In this document: piece after piece, positions 54,053 to 62,504 of the stretch
Layout: every line of letters starts with the position of its first letter
How positions within the stretch are numbered: the stretch's first letter is position 1
Origin: Roseovarius bejariae
Lineage (GTDB): Bacteria; Pseudomonadota; Alphaproteobacteria; Rhodobacterales; Rhodobacteraceae
NCBI RefSeq assembly: GCF_009669325.1
Contig: NZ_SZWE01000001.1
Location: 1,178,402 to 1,242,401, forward strand
DNA length: 64,000 bases
Reading direction: 5' to 3'
Position numbers and translations under genes: made by a program
The notes under the pieces: model-generated
Database searches by the model: none
Seen by the model: the letters and a program-made list of their open reading frames with translations, nothing else
What the model was told of the DNA's origin: nothing

Positions 54053-55099
54053 TCAGGCAGGAACGGCCTCTTTCATCGGCGCATCGAGAAGCAAAGCGAT
54101 ATGGGGGGCCATCAGCTGGGCAACGGCTTCAAAAACCGGGACTGCGACACTATTCCCAAACTGACGGTATGCCTGTGTATCGGATACAGGAATTTTGAAG
54201 GTGTCAGGGTAGCCCATGAGGCGAGCACATTCGCGAGGTGTCAGTCTCCTCGGGTTCTCGCCCACCCCTCTTTCGATTAGGATTTCGGACCCATCCTTAT
54301 GATAACGAGCCGACAGAGTTCGCGACACATCATTAGGACCGACGACAGAGCAACCAAATCCATTCCCTGCCGCCTTGTGTTTTGCCGCATAGGCTTGGAG
54401 GTAGCCCCAGAGATGGTCACTCAGGACATACTTAGGGTTCACAGCCGCCTCTGAGCCTTCCGTGAAGTGCCCTTCCGGCTTCTCGCTGCCGTCTTCAGGA
54501 TGCAAGATGTCGCCGAGTCTGACCCGCCCCTTTTCCGGCAGAACCAGATCATCAAATCGGAAGGCAGTCTCTTCGCGGAATCCTACGATAACAATCCGCT
54601 CGCGGTGCTGCGGCACAAAGTGCTGCGCATCGATCACCCGAGTGTCCACAGAATAGCCAAGTTCCTTAAGCGCACCCATGATCACTTCAAAAGTCTTGCC
54701 TTTGTCATGACTCTTGAGGTTCTTGACGTTCTCAAGCAGAAACGCTTTCGGTCGGTGATGTTCCAGCACTCTGACCACATCGAAGAACAGCGTGCCTTGT
54801 GTCTCACATGCAAAGCCATGCTGCCGCCCCAGCGAGTTCTTCTTACTGACCCCGGCAAGAGAAAACGGCTGACACGGGAACCCCGCCACGAGCACGTTAT
54901 GCGGCGGAATGTCAGCTGCATCAACGTCCCGAATGTCGCCCGCAATCGGGCGATTGTCGCGAAAGTTTGCCTCATAGGTCTGCCGTGCAAACTTGTCCCA
55001 CTCAGACGTAAAGACGCAATGACCGCCAATGCTCTCCATTGCGATCCGAAGACCGCCGATTCCCGCAAACAGATCAATGAACGTAAAGCCCTGGTTCAT
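54053..55099 (-). CDS. DNA (cytosine-5)-methyltransferase (type II modification enzyme)
   Basis: This 348-residue m5C methylase has all key motifs in order: [43 protein letters not shown] with the catalytic cysteine (about residue 79), [37 protein letters not shown], a short target-recognition region (about 185-285), [20 protein letters not shown] and [20 protein letters not shown]. It protects host sites from the downstream MvaI/BcnI-type endonuclease. The start is 3 bp after the stop of the BrxA-like gene. The short variable region suits recognition of a 4-6 bp site. Confidence 0.94.
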   Translation of the reverse strand: MNQGFTFIDLFAGIGGLRIAMESIGGHCVFTSEWDKFARQTYEANFRDNRPIAGDIRDVDAADIPPHNVLVAGFPCQPFSLAGVSKKNSLGRQHGFACETQGTLFFDVVRVLEHHRPKAFLLENVKNLKSHDKGKTFEVIMGALKELGYSVDTRVIDAQHFVPQHRERIVIVGFREETAFRFDDLVLPEKGRVRLGDILHPEDGSEKPEGHFTEGSEAAVNPKYVLSDHLWGYLQAYAAKHKAAGNGFGCSVVGPNDVSRTLSARYHKDGSEILIERGVGENPRRLTPRECARLMGYPDTFKIPVSDTQAYRQFGNSVAVPVFEAVAQLMAPHIALLLDAPMKEAVPA

Positions 55100-55102
55100 G
55101 CG

Positions 55103-55576
55103 TCAGTACCTTTCTATTTTCACCATATCTCGCTCTTCGCGCCAGGTCCAGGTCATCTTCACCTGCGCCTCGCACACCGCGCGGGCTGCCTCGTCGATAA
55201 GGAAGGTGCGGTCCTCTTCCGAAAGGGTGAGCAGGCGGCTGGAGATTTCCCGCAGAGTTCGACGGTTTGATGCAGATTTAGGAAGCGCGGTGGCGCCCTC
55301 ATCAATGGCACGCTGTATTGTGCTCTCCCACCGCTCGCCAGGAACATGAACACGCGCGACCTCAACACTTTCGTTAACAAAAAGCCCACCGGTGCTGAAC
55401 GACATCTTATATTCTTGTTCGGCAGGGTTGGTAACGTCGTAGCCACTCGCTGTTCTGGTCGTTTCTCGCTTTCGTTGCAAAGGCGATACGGGTTTCTCTC
55501 GTGTGCCGGAAAAGTGATGCAATGTCGATACCTTAACCCAGTCCCCTGTTGAGCAACAGACAGACGTAGACCTCAA
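55103..55576 (-). CDS. BrxA-like (DUF1819) truncated protein
   Basis: From ATG 55405 (or an earlier non-ATG start; the N-terminus is unsettled) the product reads EYKMSFSTGGLFVNESVEVA, ASNRRTLREISSRLLTLSEE and DRTFLIDEAARAV, which follows the N-terminal half of BREX BrxA (DUF1819). The family's second half, with LLWLAVCRRYRFI-like sequence, is missing and the frame ends MTWTWREERDMVKIERY. BrxA is about 200 residues; this has about 100 after the family start. It lies immediately ahead of the methyltransferase. It is either a BREX remnant or a short stand-alone form; no other brx gene is present. Confidence 0.5.
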   Translation of the reverse strand: MRSTSVCCSTGDWVKVSTLHHFSGTREKPVSPLQRKRETTRTASGYDVTNPAEQEYKMSFSTGGLFVNESVEVARVHVPGERWESTIQRAIDEGATALPKSASNRRTLREISSRLLTLSEEDRTFLIDEAARAVCEAQVKMTWTWREERDMVKIERY

Positions 55577-56399
55577 ACGCAGAGGCTTGGTTGGGCCGTG
55601 CGGCGGGATCAGAAATGTCTCAGTGTGTCTCTTATTATGGGGTTACTGTTCGGTAGGTTTGCCGGTCGATATAGGAAAATCAGTCTCGGCCGAATCTTCC
55701 TGTCGTGTTTCGGATTGGGGACTCAAAGACGCTGTGTCGTCCGTTCTGTCGAATCGATTTCGCCCTGTGCGGTAGGCTTCGAACCTCCATCACATTTTTC
55801 AAAACCATCGAGCGTGTGTCATTTTCGCCACTCTATTATCCGAGTGTATAGGCGAATTCGGCGACGCTGTAGAAGCGTAAGATCTTGCGCAGTTTTCTCC
55901 TTCGTTGCCCGATCAGCGCGCAAGGGGATAAAATATATACAAAACATACACTTACAGATTCCAAGGCTACCTCTGGTATCGATTGCACCAGCTCGGAAAT
56001 AATTTTCGCGAAAAAATTTTGGGCGAAATCAGCAGTTGCCCGAGGTGGCGTGCTGGGTACTTTGACGCTCGAAACGAGGCCCGGCACGGCGGATTTCTCA
56101 GGCCAACTCCACCGGGTCGTTTCGCCGAAAACGCAACCAGCCAATGTCCTGGCTGTCCAGCCCAAGAGACCGGGCAAGGGCGCAGGCAACGCGATTGAAC
56201 GAGAATGGAGGAAGAAGTGAATGCTAGGAGCTGACTACCCAGTCTAAACAATCGGATCTTTGGATCCATAAACTTGAAATGACCGCCACCTGAGATCCAA
56301 TCGGTTCATTTCAACAACTCCCGAAAATACGACCGCCGCCTTCGGGCAGCGTCGGACTGAAGTCCGGCGGGTGGTCTTCCTATGCGAAAGGAAATCAAA
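55577..56399. other. Long non-coding region upstream of tnsA
   Basis: About 820 bp with no gene I can support. It includes an AT-rich stretch around 55930-56035 that could hold promoters for the tns operon on one side and the restriction cassette on the other. Short open frames on both strands show no family-like sequence. Confidence 0.55.
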
Positions 56400-57230
56400 A
56401 TGCCGACTTATTCGGAGGGTCCCGTATTGCCCAGAGAAACACGGCCGGATCGTGATGCAACCAAACGTGAGTATGTCGAAACAGAAGACAAAGTTATCGA
56501 TCATGACTCCTGGAACTACTCGCTCCCGAAACTCCCTCGCGCAAGCGCGCTTTCTTTGGGCGATATTCGCGGAGTTCTCCCCTTCGATGGGGTTCGGAAC
56601 CCGAGCGCACGCAGCAATACCTCGCACAAGGTGTTTCTAACCTATCGGACCCCAGCAAATGATTGGAAGCCAAAGGTCGGTATCGCCGAAAGCGCCGCTG
56701 AGGCGGCAACAGGGTTAGAGGCGGTGATGTCACGCGAGATCTACGATGTGACGTTTCAACCCCTCACCGTTCACTACCGCGACGAGGATAATGTCCGGCG
56801 CTCGTATACTCATGATCTGAAGATCACATTCCGCAATGGGTATAAGCGGCTGATTTTTGTCCGCAATGAAGAAAGCCTCGAGAAGCCCCGTACACAGCGT
56901 CAGATCAACGCGATCGTGGCCGCAACGCCCAAACACGCCGCCAACGACATGATTGTGGTCAATGCCAATGACTACACGCGTCAGCGTCGTGACAATCTGA
57001 TGCGGATGCATCACTTCGTGTTCCAGCCGGATGCTGAGGCTGATGAAGCCCTTTGGGAAACCGCGCTTTCGGTCAAGTCATTCTACTACATGAGGGACCT
57101 CTTCCCACACGCGCCCGTTTCAACCCCACGGGCATTTGCCGCCTGCTACCGTCTGATCGCCCGAGGTGCGTTACGCGCCAACCTCGATCATGTGTTGTGG
57201 GAACACTCGCGCATTGAGGTGGCAGCATGA
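56400..57230 (+). CDS. tnsA: TnsA-like transposase endonuclease subunit
   Basis: TnsA cuts the 5' ends of the element so that it leaves by cut-and-paste. I use ATG 56400 (MPTYSEGPVLPRETRPDRDA), which has AAAGGAAA at the right distance; the ATG at 56382 does not. The product has about 276 residues. The endonuclease region runs SAAEAATGLEAVMSREIYDV, FQPLTVHYRDEDNVRRSYTH then DLKITF and RLIFVRNEESLEKP. Where active TnsA has a Q/E-x-K motif, this one has F-V-R, so the catalytic lysine appears replaced. A C-terminal helical domain follows (HFVFQPDAEADEALWETALS). It overlaps tnsB by ATGA. Confidence 0.82.
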   Translation: MPTYSEGPVLPRETRPDRDATKREYVETEDKVIDHDSWNYSLPKLPRASALSLGDIRGVLPFDGVRNPSARSNTSHKVFLTYRTPANDWKPKVGIAESAAEAATGLEAVMSREIYDVTFQPLTVHYRDEDNVRRSYTHDLKITFRNGYKRLIFVRNEESLEKPRTQRQINAIVAATPKHAANDMIVVNANDYTRQRRDNLMRMHHFVFQPDAEADEALWETALSVKSFYYMRDLFPHAPVSTPRAFAACYRLIARGALRANLDHVLWEHSRIEVAA

Positions 57231-59581
57231 CGGTGGTTCCACGTTATAACTTCCTTCCCGGAACCGAGCTGACGCTCTTGGAGCGCCCGGTGGTGATTTC
57301 CGGACAAGATGCGCACGGATACAAGATGGTCGGCCGTGACGATGGGGTAACCACTGTTCTGCCCTTTGCCAAGTTGGTCGAACAGCTCAAGCTTCCAGGA
57401 ACGACAATTGATACGGCCATACCCGAGAACGGTGCGCGCCTAAAGCAGCGGCTCGGCGGATACACTTCATCCGCAGCGTTGTCGGAGGAGCAGCGCGAGC
57501 TTGGTCGATTTCACGTCGCCGTTTGCCAGGGCATGCTCGCTTATCGGGCGAAAATCCGCGCCGAACGCGGCGATCCAGGCTTTCAGCTATCCGATCGGAT
57601 TGCGGGTCGCCCGGAGGCACGTCGCTTCATTGCTACCGTTGCGAGTGAAGTATTCGGGAAAAAGGTTCTTATTAACCCGCCTCGGGGCGGGCGCTCAAAG
57701 GGTATGTATCTGTACCAGGGGCGCACTTTAATGAAGTATTTCCGGGTTTTTGAAAGCCTGGCGCCAGACGAGTCCCCGATTGATGCTTTGGTCTCATTGG
57801 ATCACCTCAAGGGCAATCGTACAGACAAGATTGGTCTACAACTTCGAGAACTGATGACCGAGGTTTGGGAAAAGTTCGGGATAGATTATAAGAAGCCCGC
57901 TATTTCCAATCTTCATAAACGCCTTGAGACCCGCGTATGGGAAGAAAACAAGAAGCGCCTCCGCAACGACCTGCCCAAACTCATAGTGCCGTCCCACAGG
58001 ACGCTGCGTGAGCATCTGGACCTTCTCTTAACCCCAACCGAGCAGTTGATCGGGACTGAAGGCCTCAGCCAAGCCCGCAACAAACGCGGGCGTGGAAGCA
58101 CCGATTTGCGGGCCCTTATAATTGGGGAACTTGTGGAAATCGATGAATGCAAGATTTCCCTCATAGCTTCGGCAAAATTGGCTGGATTCTGGGAGCGCAT
58201 GTCCGACGGCGAAAAAGAAGCGCTTGAGAACTTGGAGAAGTACATCAAATCCCGGTTCTGGATCTTGGTCATGATAGACGTGGCGACCCGTATGCCCCTC
58301 GCCTGGGTGATTTCGGAAACGCCGAATGCAGAAGCCACCTTGGCACTCTTCCGAATGGCAACTCGCGACAAGAGCAGGGAAAAGCGCCTCTACGGATGTA
58401 GTGGAGAGCCGGCCGCAGCGGTTGGCCTCATGCACGTGAAGAACGACAATGGGCCAGGCTTGCGCAATTCGACAGCAGTCGGAGCGCTGATGGGCATCGG
58501 AAGTATCAACACCGTTACACGGACCTATTCCTCGACGGACCGGTCTGTCATGGAGCGTTTATTCGGGACGCTCGAGATGGACATTTTTAAGCTTTTGCCC
58601 GGCTATACCGGTGGCCGGCCGGGCGAACTGCCTGGATACGACGCGAAGGCAAACGGTGTTCTCACGGTCGAGCAGCTCCATGAAATCGTTACACGATATT
58701 TAGTCGACGAGTATCCCTCCACCCGGCACTACGGCGTCGGAATGGGCGGCCGCCGCCCCAGTGACGTCTATGAAGCAATCAACGAGACCCGCGGCCAGAT
58801 ACCGCCGATTGATCCGCATGACCGGCGAATTCATCTCGGATGGGAACAAGAAGTCACCCCCACGGATGAGGGCGTCCGGTTATTTCAGGGCATCTGGTTC
58901 AACTCCAACGAACTACAGACGAAACGGGACGAATATAGAATTAAAGGAAAAGTGAAGGTCTTCGTCGATCCAGACAATATGAACTCCGCAACTGTTGTAT
59001 TGCCCAAGGTGAAGGAGCCAGTCGAAGTTCACCTTCAGATGACGGCTTTTGCAGATATGACGCTCCCGGAAATCCTCCGGCTGATGGCCGAACAAAGGCG
59101 GGAAGATCCAGAATCTGCAGCCTTCCATGAGGACCGGGTGATGCGTACGCGCAAGCAGCGGTATGACCAGATCGCCGCCATCGGCGTAGAACACAATCTG
59201 TCTCGCAGCTACTCGACGATCGCTGAATGCAAAGCCATGGCAAAGGCGGTCTTCTCCGGTGCGCGGGTGATCCCGTCGCAACCGATCCCGGCAACAACAC
59301 GGCCGGAAGCGATCACAGACCTTCAACCTTCCGAGGGAGTATATCGTATTGGCGATGACGAAGAGCCAATCGACGGGACGGCGGAGATGAATGATCCGGT
59401 CGGGATGCTGGGTGAAACAGGACCCAAAGATCCTGCAACGGGCTCACTTGCGACTTCCGAAACAAACGACTCCCAACCGAACTCCGGGCACCCATCGCCG
59501 CCCAATACCAGGTCACCGGGCAAGCAGTCGGGGCCCACAGGAGCCTTGTCACGCCCCAAAAACCTGAAAGGTCTGGAATAA
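57227..59581 (+). CDS. tnsB: TnsB-like DDE transposase (rve / Mu C-terminal type)
   Basis: This 784-residue recombinase binds the terminal repeats and joins 3' ends to target DNA. N-terminal DNA-binding helices (about 60-290) precede an RNase H-fold core with the catalytic triad: Asp306 in ELVEIDECKIS, Asp407 in MHVKNDNGPGLR and Glu443 in SVMERLFGTLEMD. A Mu-C beta-barrel follows at about 560-640 (YRIKGKVKVFVDPDNMNSAT). The C-terminal ~80 residues are low-complexity and Ser/Pro/Thr-rich, probably the flexible tail that contacts TnsC. Start and stop overlap tnsA and tnsC, so the three are made together. Confidence 0.92.
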   Translation: MTVVPRYNFLPGTELTLLERPVVISGQDAHGYKMVGRDDGVTTVLPFAKLVEQLKLPGTTIDTAIPENGARLKQRLGGYTSSAALSEEQRELGRFHVAVCQGMLAYRAKIRAERGDPGFQLSDRIAGRPEARRFIATVASEVFGKKVLINPPRGGRSKGMYLYQGRTLMKYFRVFESLAPDESPIDALVSLDHLKGNRTDKIGLQLRELMTEVWEKFGIDYKKPAISNLHKRLETRVWEENKKRLRNDLPKLIVPSHRTLREHLDLLLTPTEQLIGTEGLSQARNKRGRGSTDLRALIIGELVEIDECKISLIASAKLAGFWERMSDGEKEALENLEKYIKSRFWILVMIDVATRMPLAWVISETPNAEATLALFRMATRDKSREKRLYGCSGEPAAAVGLMHVKNDNGPGLRNSTAVGALMGIGSINTVTRTYSSTDRSVMERLFGTLEMDIFKLLPGYTGGRPGELPGYDAKANGVLTVEQLHEIVTRYLVDEYPSTRHYGVGMGGRRPSDVYEAINETRGQIPPIDPHDRRIHLGWEQEVTPTDEGVRLFQGIWFNSNELQTKRDEYRIKGKVKVFVDPDNMNSATVVLPKVKEPVEVHLQMTAFADMTLPEILRLMAEQRREDPESAAFHEDRVMRTRKQRYDQIAAIGVEHNLSRSYSTIAECKAMAKAVFSGARVIPSQPIPATTRPEAITDLQPSEGVYRIGDDEEPIDGTAEMNDPVGMLGETGPKDPATGSLATSETNDSQPNSGHPSPPNTRSPGKQSGPTGALSRPKNLKGLE

Positions 59582-60543
59582 TGAGCTTTATCAACAAGCA
59601 TGTAGTCAAGGCGTCTGCGCCTCTGAAGTCGGCCCATTTTCCGTTCCCCAGGGGAGAGAAACTGTTCGATGCGATGTCTTGGTGTACGACGGATTATTAT
59701 ACCAAGGCATCGTCGGGCCAGCCTTTTGAAGCGCGCGGTGTGCTGGTCATCGGCGAGTCGCGCCAAGGCAAGTCCCACGAAATCAAGCGTCTGCGCAAGA
59801 AATTCAACGACGGATCGGTCATTATGCCCGACGGTCGTCCCGTAAAGATCATTCATTGCATCCTTTCTGGCAAGGTCACCTGGAAGGACTTGGGTGTGAA
59901 GATCTTGGGTCTACTCGGCTATGAATTGAAGGGCCGTCGGACTCAAGCTTACATCTGGGAGAAGGTCATTGAATACGCCGAACTACAGGGTGTTGTCGGT
60001 ATTCACTTTGATGAGTGCCAACACGTCTTCAGCGATGAGGGAGAGCGAACGAACCAGCAGATACTCGACAGCTTCAAAACGCTCCTGAAGGAGACGCGCT
60101 GGCCCCTCATGCTGATCCTGTCAGGCATCCCGAGCCTCGCCATGCATGTTGCCAAAGAGGAGCAGCTGGCCAGGCTGCTCCGAACAGTTCACTTCGAGAG
60201 CATCGACGTGACCCAAAAAACCGATATGGATGAGTTGTTGCAATTGACCTTCAGCTACGCGGAGAAGGCCGGGCTCGATATTGGCTCTCTTGCAACAACG
60301 GATTTTTTGGAGCGTCTCGCCTTCGCCAGTTGCAACCGCTGGGGACTGGTAATTGAGATGCTTATCGAGGCGTTTACGAACTGCCAGATCCATGGCGACG
60401 CGATTTGCTCAACCGAACATTTCTCTAATGCTTACTCAAAAATTTACTCTACCCCAATCGGCTATTCTCCTTTCACCATTCCGAATTATCGGGAAAGCTT
60501 TGACCAAGACAAGCTCATGGATATTCTAAAACGAACGCGCTGA
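59581..60543 (+). CDS. tnsC: TnsC/TniB-like AAA+ transposition regulator
   Basis: This 320-residue AAA+ ATPase links the target selector (TniQ) to the transposase. Walker A is GVLVIGESRQGKSHEIKRLR (residues 53-72) and Walker B is VVGIHFDECQHVFSDEGE (about 138-155); a sensor 1-like LMLILSGIPSLAMHVAKEEQ follows, then the helical lid. The start shares a base with the tnsB stop (TAATG). A strong terminator follows about 25 bp after the stop, inside the right end. Length is like TniB and the compact TnsC proteins rather than Tn7 TnsC (about 555 residues). Confidence 0.92.
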   Translation: MSFINKHVVKASAPLKSAHFPFPRGEKLFDAMSWCTTDYYTKASSGQPFEARGVLVIGESRQGKSHEIKRLRKKFNDGSVIMPDGRPVKIIHCILSGKVTWKDLGVKILGLLGYELKGRRTQAYIWEKVIEYAELQGVVGIHFDECQHVFSDEGERTNQQILDSFKTLLKETRWPLMLILSGIPSLAMHVAKEEQLARLLRTVHFESIDVTQKTDMDELLQLTFSYAEKAGLDIGSLATTDFLERLAFASCNRWGLVIEMLIEAFTNCQIHGDAICSTEHFSNAYSKIYSTPIGYSPFTIPNYRESFDQDKLMDILKRTR

Positions 60544-60566
60544 TTTCTCGGAAATCACCTCAAGCA

Positions 60567-60592
60567 AAAGGCTCGCTTCGGCGGGCCTTTTC
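60567..60592 (+). terminator. Intrinsic terminator of the tnsABC operon
   Basis: AAAGGCTCGC and GCGGGCCTTT pair over a stable TTCG tetraloop and are followed by TCTTTT. This stops tns transcription before it crosses the right end into the chromosome. Confidence 0.85.
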
Positions 60593-60613
60593 TTTTGCAT
60601 TCTTCAGCCTTGG

Positions 60614-60756
60614 GTGCGCACACATATCGTCCCAGCGTGCATGCTTATGGTGTGCGCAATCGCAAGCGCCGGATAAAATCGCATAATATCAAGTAGTTAG
60701 ATATGGTGATTCGGCTAATGAAGCTGTGAGGTGCGCATTCATATGCCCCATTGGCA
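60614..60756 (-). repeat. Right end of the Tn7-like element with three GTGCGCA sites
   Basis: The terminal inverted repeat is at 60732-60756. GTGCGCA recurs at 60614-60620, 60652-60658 and 60731-60737; two more copies are at the left end (28654, 28676). Unequal numbers of transposase sites at the two ends are usual for Tn7-like elements. Confidence 0.8.
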
Positions 60757-60761
60757 TTAAA
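60757..60761. repeat. Right copy of 5-bp target-site duplication (TTAAA)
   Basis: Directly follows the right tip and equals 28631-28635. Removing the element and one copy restores a continuous tRNA 3' flank reading TTTATTTAAATTTATC. Confidence 0.9.
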
Positions 60762-60977
60762 TTTATCAATATGTTATAAAAAACCATCTTCGCAAAAATT
60801 CATTACACAAACTTGCCGGAAGCAATACGGAAGCAACAGTGCAAGCAATTTGGTGTTGAAAATTTGCAGCACTTGGCGAGTCGTGAACTATCCGACTGGT
60901 GTCTTTGAATGCTGGAACTGATGGGAAACTTAGGTTTCGGCTTGCGGGCGCATACCTTCCTTGGCAGTAACTCAACT
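60762..60977. other. AT-rich spacer after the element
   Basis: This is chromosomal sequence that originally followed tRNA-Arg. It is AT-rich, with no gene recognised, and presumably holds the promoter of the glycosyltransferase gene. Confidence 0.5.
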
Positions 60978-61733
60978 ATGATGAAAGCACCTTTTCTAAG
61001 TATTTGCATTCCAACCTATGACATGGGTGGAAATGGCGCGCAGTTTTTAGAGCAATCGCTTACAAAGCTAACGCATCAAAGTTACCAAAACTTCGACGTG
61101 GTTGTTTCCGACCAATCAGATGGGAACGACGTAGCGCAAACCTGCAACGCATTTTCAGAGCGTTTAAACATCAAGCACCTCTTTTTTTCTGATGGGCCAA
61201 GGCAAGCATCGGCGAATACCAATAACGCGATGCGGCATGCTCAAGGAGAGGTCGTCAAAATACTGTTTCAAGATGATATTTTAGCGCGTCATGATTCCTT
61301 GGAATTGACCGCGCAGGCATTTGAGGAGGATGCGGTTTGGGTGATATGTGGCTCGGCTGTCACTTATGACGACCATAACGCGATTAGGCCCATGGTGCCG
61401 CAAATGCATCCACAAATACGGTTTGGAAAAAACACGATAAGCAGCCCATCAGTCCTGTCAATGCGGCGTGGGAAAGCACTAGAATTTGATGAACATCTAA
61501 TTTGGCTAATGGATGTTGAGATCTATCATCGACTGAACAAAACGTATGGCTCACCAAAAATCATTCCTGAAACCTTGGTTTTAAATCGGTTGCACGAGAG
61601 ACAAGTCAGCAATACTGGCGTTACGGTCGAACTACGGCGCAAAGAGTTGTCCTATGTTCGTCAGAAGCACAAAATGGGTGAAACACTAAAAGATCGCGTG
61701 TCATTTTATAAACAAATACTTAAAGCTCGATAA
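60978..61733 (+). CDS. Family 2-type glycosyltransferase
   Basis: From ATG 60978 the product is about 251 residues and opens MMKAPFLSICIPTYDMGGNG, the GT-A beta-strand and loop. VVVSDQSDGNDVAQ and the metal-binding region VKILFQDDILARHDSLELTA (DD at the DXD position) follow, then an acceptor part with HLIWLMDVEIYHRLN. An in-frame ATG at 60909 would add 23 residues that do not look like the family. It probably transfers a sugar to a surface polysaccharide or glycolipid; donor and acceptor are unknown. GC is clearly lower than the backbone, suggesting acquired DNA. Confidence 0.82.
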   Translation: MMKAPFLSICIPTYDMGGNGAQFLEQSLTKLTHQSYQNFDVVVSDQSDGNDVAQTCNAFSERLNIKHLFFSDGPRQASANTNNAMRHAQGEVVKILFQDDILARHDSLELTAQAFEEDAVWVICGSAVTYDDHNAIRPMVPQMHPQIRFGKNTISSPSVLSMRRGKALEFDEHLIWLMDVEIYHRLNKTYGSPKIIPETLVLNRLHERQVSNTGVTVELRRKELSYVRQKHKMGETLKDRVSFYKQILKAR

Positions 61734-61777
61734 TCAAAATTAATTTGGCGGCAGCGTTTGGTTCCAGGAGATTGAAC

Positions 61778-62491
61778 ATGATTTCACTTAAACGCACCTT
61801 TCATCGAATGCGAGCGAAGTTCATGCGCTTTGTCATCTACAGGGGTTTGAAGGTGCCGATCCACGGAAGTCACGTTATCCGTCCGATAAAGGACCAACTG
61901 CTGTCAAAAAAATATGAGGTTCCTGAAATCGAAGCGCTTTTGCAGCTTTTGCGCCCTAATGACCGAGTAATGGAAGTCGGTGTCGGGCTGGGCGTTGTTT
62001 CAGGATTGGCTGCAAAAGCACAGCCAGACGCCCGAATAAAGTGTTTTGAAGCAAATCCAGAATTGATTGCGGCCATTGAGGAGTTGCACAACGTTAATGA
62101 TATTCATTCGGTTGAGTTACATAACGCGATTTTAGTCCCCGGCGTAGGTGGTAAAACCCGTGACTTTCATATCCATCAATCTTTTGCAGAAGGCTCTTTG
62201 ATCGCCACCGATAAAACATTACACACCGTTCAGGTTCCTACCTTAAGCGTACAAGAAACGTTGGAGAATTTTAAACCTGACGTTCTGGTAATTGACATTG
62301 AAGGTGGAGAGGCAGAATTGTTTCCGCAACTTAATCTGACCGGGGTCAGAGCTCTGATTCTTGAGTTGCACCCAGCGCTCATTTCGCGAAGCGCTGAAAT
62401 TCAGATATATAAGACCTGTGCAATTGCAGGCCTTTACCCTCGTGTCGACCTCTCATCAGCCAATGTCGTTACTTTCGAGTGCGCAACTTAA
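61778..62491 (+). CDS. FkbM-family SAM-dependent methyltransferase
   Basis: I begin at ATG 61778 (MISLKRTFHRMRAKFMRFVI), which has CCAGGAG near it; an ATG at 61745 is possible. The product is about 237 residues. SAM-binding motif I is VMEVGVGLGVVSGLAAKA, followed by IKCFEANPELIAAIEELHN and the late FkbM strand DVLVIDIEGGEAELFPQLN. FkbM-type enzymes O-methylate sugars or small molecules; beside two glycosyltransferases, glycan methylation is the likeliest role (inference). The stop lies 13 bp ahead of the next start. Confidence 0.85.
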   Translation: MISLKRTFHRMRAKFMRFVIYRGLKVPIHGSHVIRPIKDQLLSKKYEVPEIEALLQLLRPNDRVMEVGVGLGVVSGLAAKAQPDARIKCFEANPELIAAIEELHNVNDIHSVELHNAILVPGVGGKTRDFHIHQSFAEGSLIATDKTLHTVQVPTLSVQETLENFKPDVLVIDIEGGEAELFPQLNLTGVRALILELHPALISRSAEIQIYKTCAIAGLYPRVDLSSANVVTFECAT

Positions 62492-62504
62492 AATGGGAAA
62501 TGAG

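Larger units (their letters stand above)
28636..60756. mobile_element. Tn7-like transposon carrying a defence cargo, inserted next to tRNA-Arg
   Basis: The 32,121-bp element is delimited by imperfect 25-bp terminal inverted repeats (20 of 25 identical) and by a perfect 5-bp duplication, TTAAA. It carries tniQ at the tRNA-side end and tnsA-tnsB-tnsC at the far end, all reading outward. Between them lie defence genes (GHKL nuclease-like protein, a DISARM-like divergent cluster, an MvaI/BcnI-type restriction-modification cassette, a BrxA-like stub) and three insertion sequences. No cas gene or CRISPR array was seen, so targeting is probably by TniQ acting like TnsD on the tRNA gene; this is inference from position. 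The cargo is less GC-rich than the flanking chromosome. Confidence 0.92.

Noticed and set aside
55836..56220. Open frames of about 110 residues on either strand upstream of tnsA
   Set aside because: No domain-like sequence, no good ribosome site, and both strands are open over the same stretch.
28636..60756. CRISPR-associated (CAST) version of the Tn7-like element
   Set aside because: No cas8/cas5/cas6/cas7/cas12k-like gene and no repeat-spacer array was found inside the element, and TniQ is long, as in TnsD-type site-specific elements.
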